Source: Thomasclavelia spiroformis DSM 1552 (GTDB lineage Bacteria; Bacillota_I; Bacilli_A; Erysipelotrichales; Coprobacillaceae). Taken from it: a stretch of DNA of 64,000 nucleotides. The stretch is from the NCBI RefSeq assembly GCF_025149465.1, contig NZ_CP102275.1:744001-808000 (forward strand). The letters are read 5' to 3'. The position numbers and the translations under genes were made by a program. Every line of letters starts with the position of its first letter. The first letter of the stretch is position 1. The notes below the pieces were generated by a model that was not told where the DNA came from, made no database searches, and saw only the letters and a list, made by a program, of their open reading frames with translations. Positions 24,017 through 34,305 of the stretch are shown here, piece by piece.

Positions 24017-25912
24017 ATGAAGGCAACAAATGAAAAATTGCAATTAAATTTTAGAAGAATAATATTAATAATAACCGATATTTTATGTGTCATATTTTCA
24101 TTATATGGAGCATTGTTGCTTAGATTTAATGGACCTATTCCAGAACATTACTTAGAGCGGTTATTTATAATGTCATTGCCAATACTGGTTATTGCAATTG
24201 CAATCTTCTGGTATTTTAGACTTTATCATAGCTTATGGCAGTTTGCTTCGATTATTGAACTTAGAAATATTGTTCTGACAACTATTGTTGACAGTTTAGC
24301 AAACATTATTTTATTTGAAGTTAGCGGTAACAGTTTACCTAGAAGCTGTTATTTTATTTACTTTATGCTCTTGACGATGTTTTTAGGTGGTGAACGTTTT
24401 TTATATCGTTTGCTTAGATTAAAACACAGTAAAATCGGTTTTAATATCGATAATAAAGAAGTAAAAGATCTACAAAAAGTTATGATCATTGGTGCTGGGT
24501 TAGCTGGAGAAAAGATCTATCGAGAAATCATCAATTCTAAACAGGTATATAAACAAGTAATGTGCTTTATTGACGATGATCGTAGCAAGCAGGGAAGAAG
24601 TGTTCATGGAGTTACAGTCTATGGCGGAAGAGATAAGATTGTAGAAGCTGTTGAAAAGTTTGGCATTGAAGAGATTTTAGTAGCTATCCCTTCGGCTGAT
24701 AAAAAAGAACTGGCAGATGTTTTGAATATCTGTAAGGAAACAAAATGTCTGATTAAAAAATTACCGGGTATGTATGAATTATTAAATGGCAATGTTCATA
24801 TTTCTGATTTTAAGGAAGTAGATGTTTTAGATTTACTGGGACGTGATCCAATTGAAGTCAACCTAGAAGATATCATGGGTTATGTAACGGATAAAGTAGT
24901 CATGGTAACCGGTGGAGGCGGATCAATCGGTAGCGAGCTATGCCGTCAGATTGCGGCAAGCAAGCCAAAGCAACTGATCATTGTCGATATCTATGAAAAT
25001 AATGCTTATGATATTCAGTTAGAACTTAAAGAAAAATATCATGATTTAAATCTGGAAGTAATGATAGCATCGGTAAGAAATACTAAAAGAGTGGATTCAT
25101 TATTCAAACGCTTTAGACCGGATATCGTTTATCATGCAGCAGCCCATAAACATGTGCCACTGATGGAAGATTCACCAAATGAAGCAGTAAAAAATAATGT
25201 TTTTGGAACATTGAATGTAGTAAAGGCTGCTGATAAATATAACACAAAACGATTTATTCTGATTTCTACAGATAAAGCAGTCAATCCAACAAATGTCATG
25301 GGAGCAACAAAGAGAATCTGTGAAATGATCGTACAGTCATACAATAAAAAATCAAAGACAGAATTTGTTGCAGTAAGATTTGGAAATGTACTGGGGTCAA
25401 ATGGATCAGTAATACCGCTATTTAAAAAGCAGATCAAAGCAGGGGGACCGGTAACTGTAACGCATCCGGATATCATCCGTTATTTTATGACGATACCAGA
25501 AGCGGTATCACTAGTTTTACAGGCAGGAGCATATGCAAAAGGAGGAGAAATCTTCATTTTAGATATGGGAAAACCGGTAAATATAGCAGATATGGCAAGA
25601 AATCTAATCAAGCTATCAGGGTTTGAACCAGATGTAGATATCAAGATAGAATATACGGGATTAAGACCGGGAGAAAAGCTGTATGAAGAGCTGTTAATGA
25701 AAGAAGAAGGATTACAGGAGACACCAAATAAGCTGATTCATATAGGGAAACCAATCGAAATGAATGAAGAGGTATTCTTTGAAAGATTAAAGGAACTAAA
25801 AGAAGAGGCATATGAAGAAGTAGAAGATATCAGAACATTTATCAAGGAATTAGTACCGACATATAAAAATCCAAATGAAAAAACTATAACAAAAGAAAAA
25901 GTAGCAGTATAA
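24017..25912 (+). CDS. CapD/PglF-type nucleoside-diphosphate-sugar 4,6-dehydratase
   Basis: Membrane-bound dehydratase that makes a 4-keto-6-deoxy sugar, probably from UDP-GlcNAc, for surface glycans. The 631-residue protein has four N-terminal membrane helices (about 12-125), a nucleotide-binding domain with IIGAGLAGEKIYREI, then an SDR domain from about residue 290: MVTGGGGSIGSELCRQI, YHAAAHKHVPLMEDSP, STDKAVNPTNVMGATKR and LRPGEKLYEELL. AT-ending codons dominate the first third, while the SDR part uses more ATC, CTG and CCG, suggesting recombination or transfer. It is divergent from the cps-type operon. Confidence 0.9.
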   Translation: MKATNEKLQLNFRRIILIITDILCVIFSLYGALLLRFNGPIPEHYLERLFIMSLPILVIAIAIFWYFRLYHSLWQFASIIELRNIVLTTIVDSLANIILFEVSGNSLPRSCYFIYFMLLTMFLGGERFLYRLLRLKHSKIGFNIDNKEVKDLQKVMIIGAGLAGEKIYREIINSKQVYKQVMCFIDDDRSKQGRSVHGVTVYGGRDKIVEAVEKFGIEEILVAIPSADKKELADVLNICKETKCLIKKLPGMYELLNGNVHISDFKEVDVLDLLGRDPIEVNLEDIMGYVTDKVVMVTGGGGSIGSELCRQIAASKPKQLIIVDIYENNAYDIQLELKEKYHDLNLEVMIASVRNTKRVDSLFKRFRPDIVYHAAAHKHVPLMEDSPNEAVKNNVFGTLNVVKAADKYNTKRFILISTDKAVNPTNVMGATKRICEMIVQSYNKKSKTEFVAVRFGNVLGSNGSVIPLFKKQIKAGGPVTVTHPDIIRYFMTIPEAVSLVLQAGAYAKGGEIFILDMGKPVNIADMARNLIKLSGFEPDVDIKIEYTGLRPGEKLYEELLMKEEGLQETPNKLIHIGKPIEMNEEVFFERLKELKEEAYEEVEDIRTFIKELVPTYKNPNEKTITKEKVAV

Positions 25913-25940
25913 AAAAGATTATGAAAATAATCTTTTTTAT
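25911..25940 (+). terminator. Terminator of the dehydratase gene
   Basis: AAAAAAGATTA (25911-25921) pairs with TAATCTTTTTT (25928-25938) around a 6-base loop. Confidence 0.8.
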
Positions 25941-25986
25941 TATGTCGATATAAATATATTTATGATATACTGATGGCGGTGATAAA

Positions 25987-27126
25987 ATGAAATGTTTAAT
26001 TGAAAGAAAATGTGGAAGTTGTAAATATATTAATATTGACTATAATAAACAATTAGAAATTAAAACAAATTATTGTAAAGATTTATTGAAAAATAATAAT
26101 TTAAATATGTATAAAGTAGAAAAAATCAAAGGAATGCAATATCCATATGAGTATCGTAATAAGATTATTGTTGCTTTTAATCAAAAATATGAATTTGGTT
26201 TTTATGAAGAAAACAGTCATCGTATTATTCCTTATAATCGATGTTTATTACATGAAGAAGTTAGTGATTTAATAATAAAGAAAATTCAAAGCTTGTTAAA
26301 AAGATATCAAGTAAGTATTTATGATGAAAAACGTCAACGAGGATTATTACGTCATGTTTTAATTCGTCGTGCAATTGTTAAAGATCAAACAATGATCGTA
26401 TTAGTATGTAATGATAATGTGTTTAAAGGATCGAAGAATTTTTGTAATGAGTTAGTTAAGAGTTTTCCAAGTATTAAAACAGTTGTTTTAAATGTTAATA
26501 AAAGAAAGACAAGTATTGTTTTAGGTAATGAGGAAAAGGTTTTATATGGTAAAGGGTTTATTGTTGATGAATTGTGTGGCTTGACTTTTAAGATTTCACC
26601 GAAATCTTTTTATCAGATAAATCATGAACAATGTCAGGCTTTATATAATAAAGCAATTGATTTATTGGAATTAAAGGGTGATGAAATAGTAATTGATGCT
26701 TATTGTGGAATTGGAACAATTGGTATGGTTGCTGCTAAAAAGGCTAAAGAGGTTATTGGCGTAGAACTTAATCAAGACGCCATAAAAGATGCTAATAATA
26801 ATGCAAGAATGAATAAAATAGGGAATATTAGATTTGTAAATGATGATGCATCGAATTTTATGGCTGTACTAGCAAAGACTAAACAACGTGTTGATTGTGT
26901 TATTATGGATCCCCCACGTAGTGGTAGTACTAAAGAATTTATGGATGCTATTAAAATCTTAAATCCTAAAAAAGTAGTTTATATATCATGTGATCCAACT
27001 ACTCAAATTAGAGATATAAAATATTTTTCTAAATTAGGTTATCGAGGTAATGTTTTATATCCATTTGATATGTTCCCTCATACAATTCATACAGAAACAA
27101 TTGTTTTATTATCAAGTGTTAGTTAA
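25987..27126 (+). CDS. RlmCD/RumA-type 23S rRNA (uracil-C5) methyltransferase
   Basis: SAM-dependent m5U methyltransferase. The 379-residue protein shows the SAM loop DAYCGIGTIGMVAAKKA, the MDPPRSGS block and the catalytic cysteine in VVYISCDPTTQIRDI. Family relatives bind a [4Fe-4S] cluster through C-x5-C-x2-C and a later Cys; here C3, C9, C12 and C86 fit. It lacks the N-terminal TRAM domain usual in RlmCD, the protein starting right at the cysteine motif. RlmCD-like target choice (U747/U1939) is inferred. It is monocistronic with its own terminator. Confidence 0.88.
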   Translation: MKCLIERKCGSCKYINIDYNKQLEIKTNYCKDLLKNNNLNMYKVEKIKGMQYPYEYRNKIIVAFNQKYEFGFYEENSHRIIPYNRCLLHEEVSDLIIKKIQSLLKRYQVSIYDEKRQRGLLRHVLIRRAIVKDQTMIVLVCNDNVFKGSKNFCNELVKSFPSIKTVVLNVNKRKTSIVLGNEEKVLYGKGFIVDELCGLTFKISPKSFYQINHEQCQALYNKAIDLLELKGDEIVIDAYCGIGTIGMVAAKKAKEVIGVELNQDAIKDANNNARMNKIGNIRFVNDDASNFMAVLAKTKQRVDCVIMDPPRSGSTKEFMDAIKILNPKKVVYISCDPTTQIRDIKYFSKLGYRGNVLYPFDMFPHTIHTETIVLLSSVS

Positions 27127-27140
27127 AAAGTATAAATAAT

Positions 27141-27175
27141 AAAAAGGACAGTAAATCATTTTACAGTCCTTTTTT
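27141..27175. terminator. Bidirectional terminator behind the m5U methyltransferase
   Basis: AAAAAGGAC-A-GTAAA (27141-27155) pairs with TTTAC-A-GTCCTTTTT (27159-27175), with one A-A mismatch. It separates convergent genes. Confidence 0.8.
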
Positions 27176-27193
27176 ATTATTGATGTTTAAATA

Positions 27194-27880
27194 TTATTCA
27201 GCAGCTTTATTAATACAAGTAATTGCATTTAAACTACGAGGATAGCCAATATAAGGAAGACATTGAGATACAACTCTAATCAAGAAATCTTTATCATTTC
27301 CTAAGTTCATATTTCCTTTAGCATGAGCAATTAATTGAGGTTCGCATCCTCCTTGTGCAGCTAAAAAACAAAAAGTGATTATTTCTCGTTGTTTTAAATC
27401 TAAACCTGTACGTGTATAATAGTCTCCAAAACAATTAGCAGCTAACCAACGGTTAATATGTCCACTTTTCCATGCTTCTTTCATATGTTCACCAAAAATA
27501 GTTGCTTGGACTTCAATTCCTTTTTCTAAACGATTTTCTAAAGTAGTTGTTGCTTGATTTTCTAATGGAAGTTTAATACCCCGTTTAGTTAAAATATCAT
27601 TTGTGGCATCTAAAAAAGGGAGCACACGACCAATTCCTAAATAATCAACAGCCTGATATACTATTTCTTTTATCATTACAGGGCTTAATCCAGCATCGAG
27701 AGCACGTGGCAAAGTTAGTTTGTATACATCAATTCCTTGACATCCAAGCAATGTAGAAATAATTGCCATATAGCGAGTGAAATCATCTAGTGTTTGTCCT
27801 TTCTCATTAACAACTTCATTAAAAGTAAAGTTTTCAAAACGTTCCATAAATTCGGGATCAGTTTCATAATAGTTTTTCAT
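27194..27880 (-). CDS. Carboxymuconolactone decarboxylase-like (AhpD-fold) protein
   Basis: A 228-residue protein with two CMD/AhpD-type helical repeats, the first around MAIISTLLGCQGIDVYKLTL and ALDAGLSPVMIKEIVYQAVDYLG, the second around LKQREIITFCFLAAQGGCEPQLIAHAKG. Cysteines occur in the active-site region (GGCEPQL), but the usual C-x-x-C pair of AhpD is absent, so peroxidase chemistry is doubtful. It is co-transcribed with the MerR-family gene 4 bases upstream. Such pairs often respond to redox or electrophile stress. Confidence 0.82.
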   Translation of the reverse strand: MKNYYETDPEFMERFENFTFNEVVNEKGQTLDDFTRYMAIISTLLGCQGIDVYKLTLPRALDAGLSPVMIKEIVYQAVDYLGIGRVLPFLDATNDILTKRGIKLPLENQATTTLENRLEKGIEVQATIFGEHMKEAWKSGHINRWLAANCFGDYYTRTGLDLKQREIITFCFLAAQGGCEPQLIAHAKGNMNLGNDKDFLIRVVSQCLPYIGYPRSLNAITCINKAAE

Positions 27881-27884
27881 AGTT

Positions 27885-28232
27885 TTATCCTCCTAATTTT
27901 ATATTATAACGTAGATAATCTAAATAATTTAATTGCTTTTCTTTTAAATGAATATCATCTAAAATATTTCGCCTTTTATCTTCTAGTATTTTAAGACGTT
28001 GATCTTCACTATTTTCTTTTTCTAATAGTAGTTTCATATATGTTTCTATTTCAAAGCTTTCAAAACCAATATCATGTAATGTCATAATTAAGCTTAAACG
28101 CTCTAAATCTGTGTCATCATATTGCCAGGCACCCATTACTTTTTTTACTGCGTTACATAATCCCCAACGTTCATATTCATGAAGAATATTTAAGGGGATA
28201 TTATAACGTTTGCTTGCTTCATCAATGGTCAT
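27885..28232 (-). CDS. MerR-family transcriptional regulator
   Basis: A 115-residue regulator. The winged helix-turn-helix covers about residues 1-70 (TIDEASKRYNIPLNILHEYERWGLCNAV and ERLSLIMTLHDIGFESFEIETYMKL), followed by a long coiled-coil helix (KRRNILDDIHLKEKQLNYL) for dimerisation. Metal-binding cysteines of the CueR type are absent, so an organic or redox signal is more likely. AGGAGG precedes the ATG. It lies directly upstream of the CMD gene, its probable target. Confidence 0.85.
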   Translation of the reverse strand: MTIDEASKRYNIPLNILHEYERWGLCNAVKKVMGAWQYDDTDLERLSLIMTLHDIGFESFEIETYMKLLLEKENSEDQRLKILEDKRRNILDDIHLKEKQLNYLDYLRYNIKLGG

Positions 28233-28335
28233 TAAATTCCTCCTCGTAAAAAAAAGTAAGTGTTCTTTTGAACACTTATATTGTAAATCTTATTAAATTA
28301 TATGTCTAATACCTATATGATATTATTGATAATGC

Positions 28336-29223
28336 TTATAAGGTATTGTTTATGTTTTTTATATAATTTCTAGAAAATTGAATAAATGCAGTTGCTGCTG
28401 GTGAAAAAAACTGAGTTTTTTTCCATACTAAAACAGTACCTGATTCTAATTTTGGTGAAAACGGAACAAAGTGTAAATCATCATAAGTACAATTGAGTTC
28501 AAGTGTAATAATACATCCCATATGACAACGTGCCAGGGCTGCTTGATTATATAGTAAATTACCACTTGCGACACTTTCAATTTGATCAGCATAATCACCA
28601 AACCAATTTTTTAATTCATTTTGAACAAGTTCACGCTGTGGCATAATAACGGGAACATTTACTAAATCTTCTGGTTTTATTAAATTTTTTTTGCTTAAGT
28701 TACAACTTTTATTAACAAGAATTCCCCATCTTTCTTTAAATGGCGTACGTGCAAAACTATATTTTGCAATATCAACAGGCTCTTGAAGCAAACCAATATC
28801 CAATAAACCATTGTCGATTCGTTCTTTGATATTATCAGAATTACCACTATAAATTTCAAATTTCACTAGTGGGTGTTGTTGATGAAAAGAATTAATTAGC
28901 TCAGCTAAAAATTGAGAACTTTTTAATTCACCACTGCCAATACATATTTTTCCCGTTAATTCTTTGCTTTTATTAGATAAATCTTCTTTAATCTTTTTTG
29001 ATAACGATACAATTTCTTCAGCTCTTCTTCTAAGTAACATACCATCTTCTGTTAAAGTAATACGATGTTTATTTCTTAAAAATAATGTAACCCCTAATTC
29101 TTCTTCTAATTGAATTAATTGTCTAGAAAGAGTCGGTTGAGTAATATGTAAAAGACTAGCTGCTCTAGTAATATTTTCTTCCCTAGCCACCATTAAAAAA
29201 TATTTTAAAACACGTATCTCCAC
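28336..29223 (-). CDS. LysR-family transcriptional regulator
   Basis: A 295-residue regulator. The N-terminal HTH reads EIRVLKYFLMVAREENITRAA then LHITQPTLSRQLIQLEEELG, and the two-lobe substrate-binding domain follows from about residue 90 (GKICIGSGELKSSQFLAELI). It uses a GTG start behind TAAGGAGGTG. The aldo/keto reductase lies just upstream on the same strand, so unlike most LysR loci the two are not divergent. The ligand is unknown. Confidence 0.9.
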   Translation of the reverse strand: MEIRVLKYFLMVAREENITRAASLLHITQPTLSRQLIQLEEELGVTLFLRNKHRITLTEDGMLLRRRAEEIVSLSKKIKEDLSNKSKELTGKICIGSGELKSSQFLAELINSFHQQHPLVKFEIYSGNSDNIKERIDNGLLDIGLLQEPVDIAKYSFARTPFKERWGILVNKSCNLSKKNLIKPEDLVNVPVIMPQRELVQNELKNWFGDYADQIESVASGNLLYNQAALARCHMGCIITLELNCTYDDLHFVPFSPKLESGTVLVWKKTQFFSPAATAFIQFSRNYIKNINNTL

Positions 29224-29331
29224 GTAAACACCTCCTTATTTTATTTATAACACTTAAATACAACTTTCTCAAATAAAAAATGCTTTTTAAGCATAACAAA
29301 TAATTGTTATACATAAAAAACATTAATATAA

Positions 29332-30342
29332 TTAAACAACATTACCAGCTTTTTGCTTACCATTTTGTGCCATAACACCAACTAATGGATGGGGAAGATA
29401 ACATTCTTCTAAATATTTGATTTCTGCAGGTGATAAAGTAATTTCAGTTGCTTTTACCATTGCGTCAATTTGTTCTAATTTTGTTGTACCTACAATAGGC
29501 GCACTGACTTTTGTAAGTAGCCAGGCAAGTGATATTTCACTCATTGAGACTTGATGTTTTTTAGCAAGCTTATAAACACGATCAATAATTTCTTGATCCA
29601 TCTTTGCTGTTTGATCATATTTAAATTTAGCATAAGTATCTTCTTTTAAACGTTTTGTCATAATTCCTGGTTGTTTTGCTAATCGTCCACCTGCTAAAGG
29701 TCTATATGGGGTAAGGGCAATTTGTTCACTTTGACAAAATGGAATCATTTCTCTTTCTTCTTCTCTAGCAATAAGATTATAATGTCCCTGCATTGAAATA
29801 AATTCATTCATGTTATGTTCTCTTGCATAAAAATTAGCTTTAGCAAGTTGCCAAGCAAAACAATTTGAAATTCCAATATAACGAGCTTTACCAGCTTTGA
29901 CAATTTTATCAAGACCATCCATGATTTCCTCCATTGGAGTATGATAATCCCACATATGATAAATATATAAATCGACGTAATTAACACCTAAATTCAATAA
30001 GCTTTGATTTAAACTCCTTTCAATATGAACTTGACCACTAACATTATTATCTAATTCCTCTTGACTGCGAGGAAGAAATTTTGTAGCAATGACAACATCT
30101 TCTCTTTTAGCAAAATCACGTAAGGCTTTACCGACATATTGTTCACTAGTTCCATTTTGATAAGCAATAGCGGTATCAAAAAAATTAATTCCCTTATCTA
30201 ATGCATATTTAATAATTTTACGAGTTGTCTGTTTGTCAACGGTCCAAGAATGTTGACCATTTGAGGCATCACCAAAGCCCATACATCCTAAACATATTCT
30301 TGAAACATTTAAATCAGAAACACCTAATTTTATATATTTCAT
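29332..30342 (-). CDS. Aldo/keto reductase
   Basis: NADPH-dependent reductase of carbonyl compounds. The 336-residue TIM-barrel protein has the catalytic tetrad regions NFFDTAIAYQNGTSEQYVGKAL (Asp, Tyr), VIATKFLPR (Lys) and VDLYIYHMWD (His), plus the cofactor-binding SMSEISLAWLLTKV and PIVGTTKLEQID blocks. AGGAGG precedes the ATG. It reads toward the LysR gene 108 bases away. The substrate cannot be inferred. It resembles the YhdN/YghZ type. Confidence 0.9.
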   Translation of the reverse strand: MKYIKLGVSDLNVSRICLGCMGFGDASNGQHSWTVDKQTTRKIIKYALDKGINFFDTAIAYQNGTSEQYVGKALRDFAKREDVVIATKFLPRSQEELDNNVSGQVHIERSLNQSLLNLGVNYVDLYIYHMWDYHTPMEEIMDGLDKIVKAGKARYIGISNCFAWQLAKANFYAREHNMNEFISMQGHYNLIAREEEREMIPFCQSEQIALTPYRPLAGGRLAKQPGIMTKRLKEDTYAKFKYDQTAKMDQEIIDRVYKLAKKHQVSMSEISLAWLLTKVSAPIVGTTKLEQIDAMVKATEITLSPAEIKYLEECYLPHPLVGVMAQNGKQKAGNVV

Positions 30343-30539
30343 CTAAATTACCTCCTATTATCTTTTATTATAAAAGAACAAAAAATATAGTAAAATACTC
30401 ATTTTATATAATTGATAATACTTAAAAAGCATGATGGATAAGTATAATTAAAATATATTTTAACTATAATTTAATAAGTAATACATAATAAGTTAATTTA
30501 AGGAATATAAAATATGGCAAATAAGAGGTGGTAAATAAA

Positions 30540-33221
30540 ATGCTTAAAATTAAAAATATTACAAAACAATATATTACAGGAGATTTAAAACAAGTTGCTT
30601 TAGACAATATTAGCTTAAATCTTCGTGATAGTGAGTTTGTAGCAATTTTAGGACCAAGTGGTTCTGGAAAAACAACTTTGTTGAATATTATTGGTGGTTT
30701 AGATCGCTATGATAGTGGTGATTTGATTATTAATGGTATTTCAACAAAACAATATAAAGATCGTGATTGGGATTCATATCGTAATCATACGATTGGTTTT
30801 GTTTTTCAAAGTTATAATTTAATTATGCACTTAAGTATTCTTGCTAATGTTGAACTGGCATTAACAATTTCTGGAGTATCTAAAAGCGAGCGTAAACAAC
30901 GAGCAATTGATGCTTTAAAACAAGTTGGTTTGGAAAAGCATATTTATAAAAAACCAAATCAGCTTTCGGGAGGACAAATGCAACGAGTTGCTATTGCTCG
31001 AGCTTTAGTTAATGATCCAGATATTTTACTTGCAGATGAACCAACTGGAGCATTGGATAGTGAAACAAGTGTTCAAGTAATGGATTTATTAAAAGAAGTT
31101 GCTAAAGATCGTTTGGTCGTAATGGTTACTCATAATCCTGAACTAGCTAAAAGTTATGCAAGTCGTATTGTTCAGGTTAAAGATGGAAAAATTATTGATG
31201 ATTCAAACCCTTATAATCTTGATGAAAAGGATTTACCGGAAGTTAAGTATAAAAACATGGGGAAATCTTCGATGTCATTTTTGACAGCTTTGGTTTTAAG
31301 TTTTAATAACTTAAAAACTAAAAAAGCACGAACGTTATTAACTTCTTTTGCTGGATCGATAGGGATAATTGGAATTGCATTAATTTTATCGCTTTCCAAT
31401 GGGGTAAGTAATTATATTAGTGATATTCAAAAGGACACAATGTCTTCTTATCCTATCTCAATTGAAGCGCAAACGATTGATTTAACTTCTGTTATGGGTG
31501 AAAATCAAAGTTTAGTGACTAATGATGTTGATCATAAAAAAGATGGAGTGTATTCAAATTCAAGAGATTTAGAAATGGCTTCAACAATGACAACAAATAT
31601 TACAAAAAATAATTTGACAGAATTTAAAAAGTATCTAGAGAATCCTAAAAGCGAAATCAATGAATTTGTAGGAGAAAATGGAATAGTTTATACTTATGAT
31701 ACTAAATTTGGAGTTTATACTAGAGATCCTAATGGTGAATTAGTTAATACTGATGGAAGTACTTTAGATGATAATAGTAATGATAATTCCTCAATGATGA
31801 CTAATCCTACTAGATCCAATTTTCAAGAATTGATGTCTGGTAAAAAAGATAGTAGTGTTAGTAAAGTTTTAAAAGATAATTATGATGTGGTTTATGGTAA
31901 GTGGCCAAATGAATATGATGAAATTGTTTTAGTATTGGATAAAAATAATGAAATTTCATTAACTGTGTTATATCAACTAGGAATTTTACCAGCGAGTGAA
32001 TATAAAGATGTAATGAATAAAATAAATAATGGCGAAACCGTAAGTTTTGAAAATCAAAAATGGAGCTATGAAGATATTTGTTCAAAAGAATTTTATTTGA
32101 TTCCAGATAGTGCTACTTATATCAAAAATAGAAATGGATTATATAGCAGTATTAAAGATGATATGACAAAAATGGAAGGTCTTTTAGATAATGGTGTTAA
32201 ACTTAAAATAACAGGAGTTGTTCGACCTAATAACGATGATACAAGTACATTGATTAATCAAAATATTGGTTATACAAAAGCGTTGACTGATTATATTATT
32301 GATTATACTAATAATAGTGAGGTTGTTAAAGCACAAGAAGCTAGTAAAGAAATTAATATAACTAATGGAATGACTTTTTCTCCAAGTGATAATAGTGCTC
32401 GAATCGAAGATACTAAAAAGTATTTATCTAATTTAGGGATATCTGAAAAAGCTAGGTTTTGTCAAGAAATTTTAATGACTTCACCTAATCGAAATGCAAA
32501 TGTTCAAAATATGAGTGAAGTTCAATTAGCAGCAGCGTTAGATAATTATTTAGAAAATCCAGATGATGAAGTATTATTAGAAATTTATAATTCATATATT
32601 TCAACGGGAACATATGATGATAATATGGAAATGTTCGGTTTAATAAATTATGATGCACCTAGTGCAATAAATATTTATACTGATAGTTTTGAAGATAAAG
32701 ATGAAATTTCAAGATGTATAAATGATTATAATGAAACAGTTAGTGAAGAAAATCAAATTACGTATACTGATTATGTGGGATTATTGATGTCTTCGGTTAC
32801 AACAATTATTAATGTTATTTCTTATGTTTTAATTGCTTTTGTAGGAGTATCATTAGTAGTATCGTCGATTATGATTGGAATTATTACTTATATTTCAGTA
32901 TTAGAAAGAACAAAAGAAATTGGTATTTTGCGTGCAATTGGAGCTTCAAAAAGAAATATTTCTCAAGTATTTAATGCGGAAACATTTATTATTGGTTTAT
33001 GTTCAGGGGTTTTAGGAATTTTAATATGTTTAATTGTGTTGGTTCCTGCTAATCAAATTATTCATAGTTTAGTTGGCTCTACAGATGTTAATGCAGTTCT
33101 TCCTTTAGTAAGTGCTATTATTTTAATTGTTTTAAGTGTATTATTAACTTTATTAGGAGGAATTATCCCATCTAAAAAAGCGGCTAAAAAAGATCCTGTA
33201 ACTGCTTTAAGAACTGAATAA
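30540..33221 (+). CDS. ABC transporter, ATPase fused to a MacB/FtsX-type permease
   Basis: An 893-residue export-type transporter half. Residues about 1-230 are the ATPase: [12 protein letters not shown] (Walker A), [15 protein letters not shown] (signature), [12 protein letters not shown] (Walker B). A first membrane helix (about 263-285) precedes a large extracellular region of roughly 450 residues, then three C-terminal helices of the FtsX/MacB permease (about 745-885) with the [19 protein letters not shown] cytoplasmic loop. ATG 30540 is preferred, with GAGGTGG at 30525-30531. Relatives act in peptide resistance or cell-envelope work; no partner gene is adjacent. Confidence 0.9.
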   Translation: MLKIKNITKQYITGDLKQVALDNISLNLRDSEFVAILGPSGSGKTTLLNIIGGLDRYDSGDLIINGISTKQYKDRDWDSYRNHTIGFVFQSYNLIMHLSILANVELALTISGVSKSERKQRAIDALKQVGLEKHIYKKPNQLSGGQMQRVAIARALVNDPDILLADEPTGALDSETSVQVMDLLKEVAKDRLVVMVTHNPELAKSYASRIVQVKDGKIIDDSNPYNLDEKDLPEVKYKNMGKSSMSFLTALVLSFNNLKTKKARTLLTSFAGSIGIIGIALILSLSNGVSNYISDIQKDTMSSYPISIEAQTIDLTSVMGENQSLVTNDVDHKKDGVYSNSRDLEMASTMTTNITKNNLTEFKKYLENPKSEINEFVGENGIVYTYDTKFGVYTRDPNGELVNTDGSTLDDNSNDNSSMMTNPTRSNFQELMSGKKDSSVSKVLKDNYDVVYGKWPNEYDEIVLVLDKNNEISLTVLYQLGILPASEYKDVMNKINNGETVSFENQKWSYEDICSKEFYLIPDSATYIKNRNGLYSSIKDDMTKMEGLLDNGVKLKITGVVRPNNDDTSTLINQNIGYTKALTDYIIDYTNNSEVVKAQEASKEINITNGMTFSPSDNSARIEDTKKYLSNLGISEKARFCQEILMTSPNRNANVQNMSEVQLAAALDNYLENPDDEVLLEIYNSYISTGTYDDNMEMFGLINYDAPSAINIYTDSFEDKDEISRCINDYNETVSEENQITYTDYVGLLMSSVTTIINVISYVLIAFVGVSLVVSSIMIGIITYISVLERTKEIGILRAIGASKRNISQVFNAETFIIGLCSGVLGILICLIVLVPANQIIHSLVGSTDVNAVLPLVSAIILIVLSVLLTLLGGIIPSKKAAKKDPVTALRTE

Positions 33222-33243
33222 TTTATTAAAATGGAGAATATAA

Positions 33244-33795
33244 ATGAAAGAAAAAGAAAAGATGTTATTAGGTAAATGGTATAATGCTACTGATCAAGAA
33301 TTAGTAAAACAAAGATTAAATGCTAAAGATCTATGTTTTGAATTAAATCAAATCAAACCAAGTAATTTAGAAAAAAGAAATTCTATTATTAATAAATTAT
33401 TAGGTTATCAACCTGATAACTTAGAGTTATTAAGTCCTTTTACTTGTGATTATGGAAATAATATAGTTTTAGGTAAAAATGTATTTATTAACAGTAATTG
33501 TTATTTCATGGATGGCGCTAAAATTACTGTAGGTGATAATGTATTTATTGGACCATCATGTGGTTTTTATACGGCTAATCATCCTTTAGATTATCAAACA
33601 AGAAATCAAGGAATTGAACAAGCTTTACCGATTTTAATTGGAAATAATGTATGGTTAGGCGGTAATGTTATTGTTTTACCTGGAGTAGAAATTGGTGATG
33701 GTTGTGTAATAGGGGCTGGCAGTGTTGTAACTAAAGATATTGAGGCAAATAGCATTGCAACAGGAGTACCATGTAAGGTTATAAAGAAAATTTAA
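33244..33795 (+). CDS. Maltose/galactoside O-acetyltransferase family protein
   Basis: Acetyl-CoA-dependent sugar acetyltransferase with a left-handed beta-helix. The 183-residue protein has the N-terminal [18 protein letters not shown] segment of the Maa/LacA group, hexapeptide repeats from about residue 70, the loop [12 protein letters not shown] with the catalytic His, and the C-terminal [19 protein letters not shown] and [10 protein letters not shown] turns. Length fits the family. It starts 22 bases after the ABC fusion gene, so co-transcription is possible. Confidence 0.9.
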   Translation: MKEKEKMLLGKWYNATDQELVKQRLNAKDLCFELNQIKPSNLEKRNSIINKLLGYQPDNLELLSPFTCDYGNNIVLGKNVFINSNCYFMDGAKITVGDNVFIGPSCGFYTANHPLDYQTRNQGIEQALPILIGNNVWLGGNVIVLPGVEIGDGCVIGAGSVVTKDIEANSIATGVPCKVIKKI

Positions 33796-33805
33796 TAGTA
33801 AACAT

Positions 33806-33882
33806 AAAAAATGAAGCATTTGTAGCGTCCTTTAAAGTTAATCTAACTTTTAGGATTTAAGACAATTTTGCTTCATTTTTTT
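33806..33882 (+). terminator. Large nested terminator behind the acetyltransferase
   Basis: Outer arms AAAAAATGAAGCA (33806-33818) and TGCTTCATTTTTTT (33869-33882) enclose an inner stem, TCCTTTAAAGTTA (33828-33840) with TAACTTTTAGGA (33844-33855), which has a one-base bulge. A T run ends it. The structure is unusually long for a simple terminator. Confidence 0.7.
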
Positions 33883-33908
33883 ATATGATATTTGCTTTAT
33901 ATATAAAT

Positions 33909-33930
33909 AAAAAGTAGCTATTTAAGCTAC
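33909..33930 (-). terminator. Terminator of tRNA-Trp
   Basis: On the minus strand GTAGCT and AGCTAC (33914-33919 and 33925-33930) form a hairpin followed by TTTTT. Confidence 0.75.
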
Positions 33931-33942
33931 ACATTTTTATCC

Positions 33943-34016
33943 TGGCAGAGGTAGTAGGAGTCGAACCCACATCAACGGTTTTGGAGACCGGTATTCTACC
34001 ATTGAACTATACCTCT
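33943..34016 (-). tRNA. tRNA-Trp (anticodon CCA)
   Basis: Read on the minus strand it is 74 nt including an encoded CCA with discriminator G. The acceptor arms are AGAGGTA and TACCTCT, the anticodon loop is CUCCAAA with CCA, and the T loop carries GGTTCGACTCC. Tryptophan is the expected amino acid. Confidence 0.96.
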
Positions 34017-34173
34017 ATTATTGCTGACTGCTCTAATATAATAGCATATAAAATAATAAATGTAAAGAAAAAAAATATATTTGTTTAAATTTGTTTAAAT
34101 CATATTAATAAAAAATAATCGCCTAGTGCTAAATACTACATTGACATATATTATAGTGAAAGGAGGAATTAAT

Positions 34174-34305
34174 ATGAATAAATTAGAATTAGCTATTTCA
34201 TCTATCAAATATCAAAGATTTAGAATGATTTATCCAATCATGAAGGCATTTCATGTAGGAACGATATTTGAAGAACTGAATCTGCCTTGGGGTGAATTTA
34301 AATGA
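34174..34305 (+). CDS. cotJA: Spore coat protein CotJA
   Basis: A 43-residue protein with the CotJA hallmark near its end (HVGTIFEELNLPWGEF), matching the GTIFPEL.LP pattern of this small spore-coat component. AAAGGAGG stands before the ATG. The stop overlaps the cotJB start (ATGA), and cotJC follows, giving the standard cotJABC order. In Bacillus the operon is read by sigma-E in the mother cell; I could not pick a convincing sigma-E promoter here. Confidence 0.82.
   Translation: MNKLELAISSIKYQRFRMIYPIMKAFHVGTIFEELNLPWGEFK

Noticed and set aside
34080-34173. Sigma-E promoter of cotJABC
   Set aside because: CATATATT at 34145-34152 is too near the ribosome binding site and no matching -35 box could be fixed.
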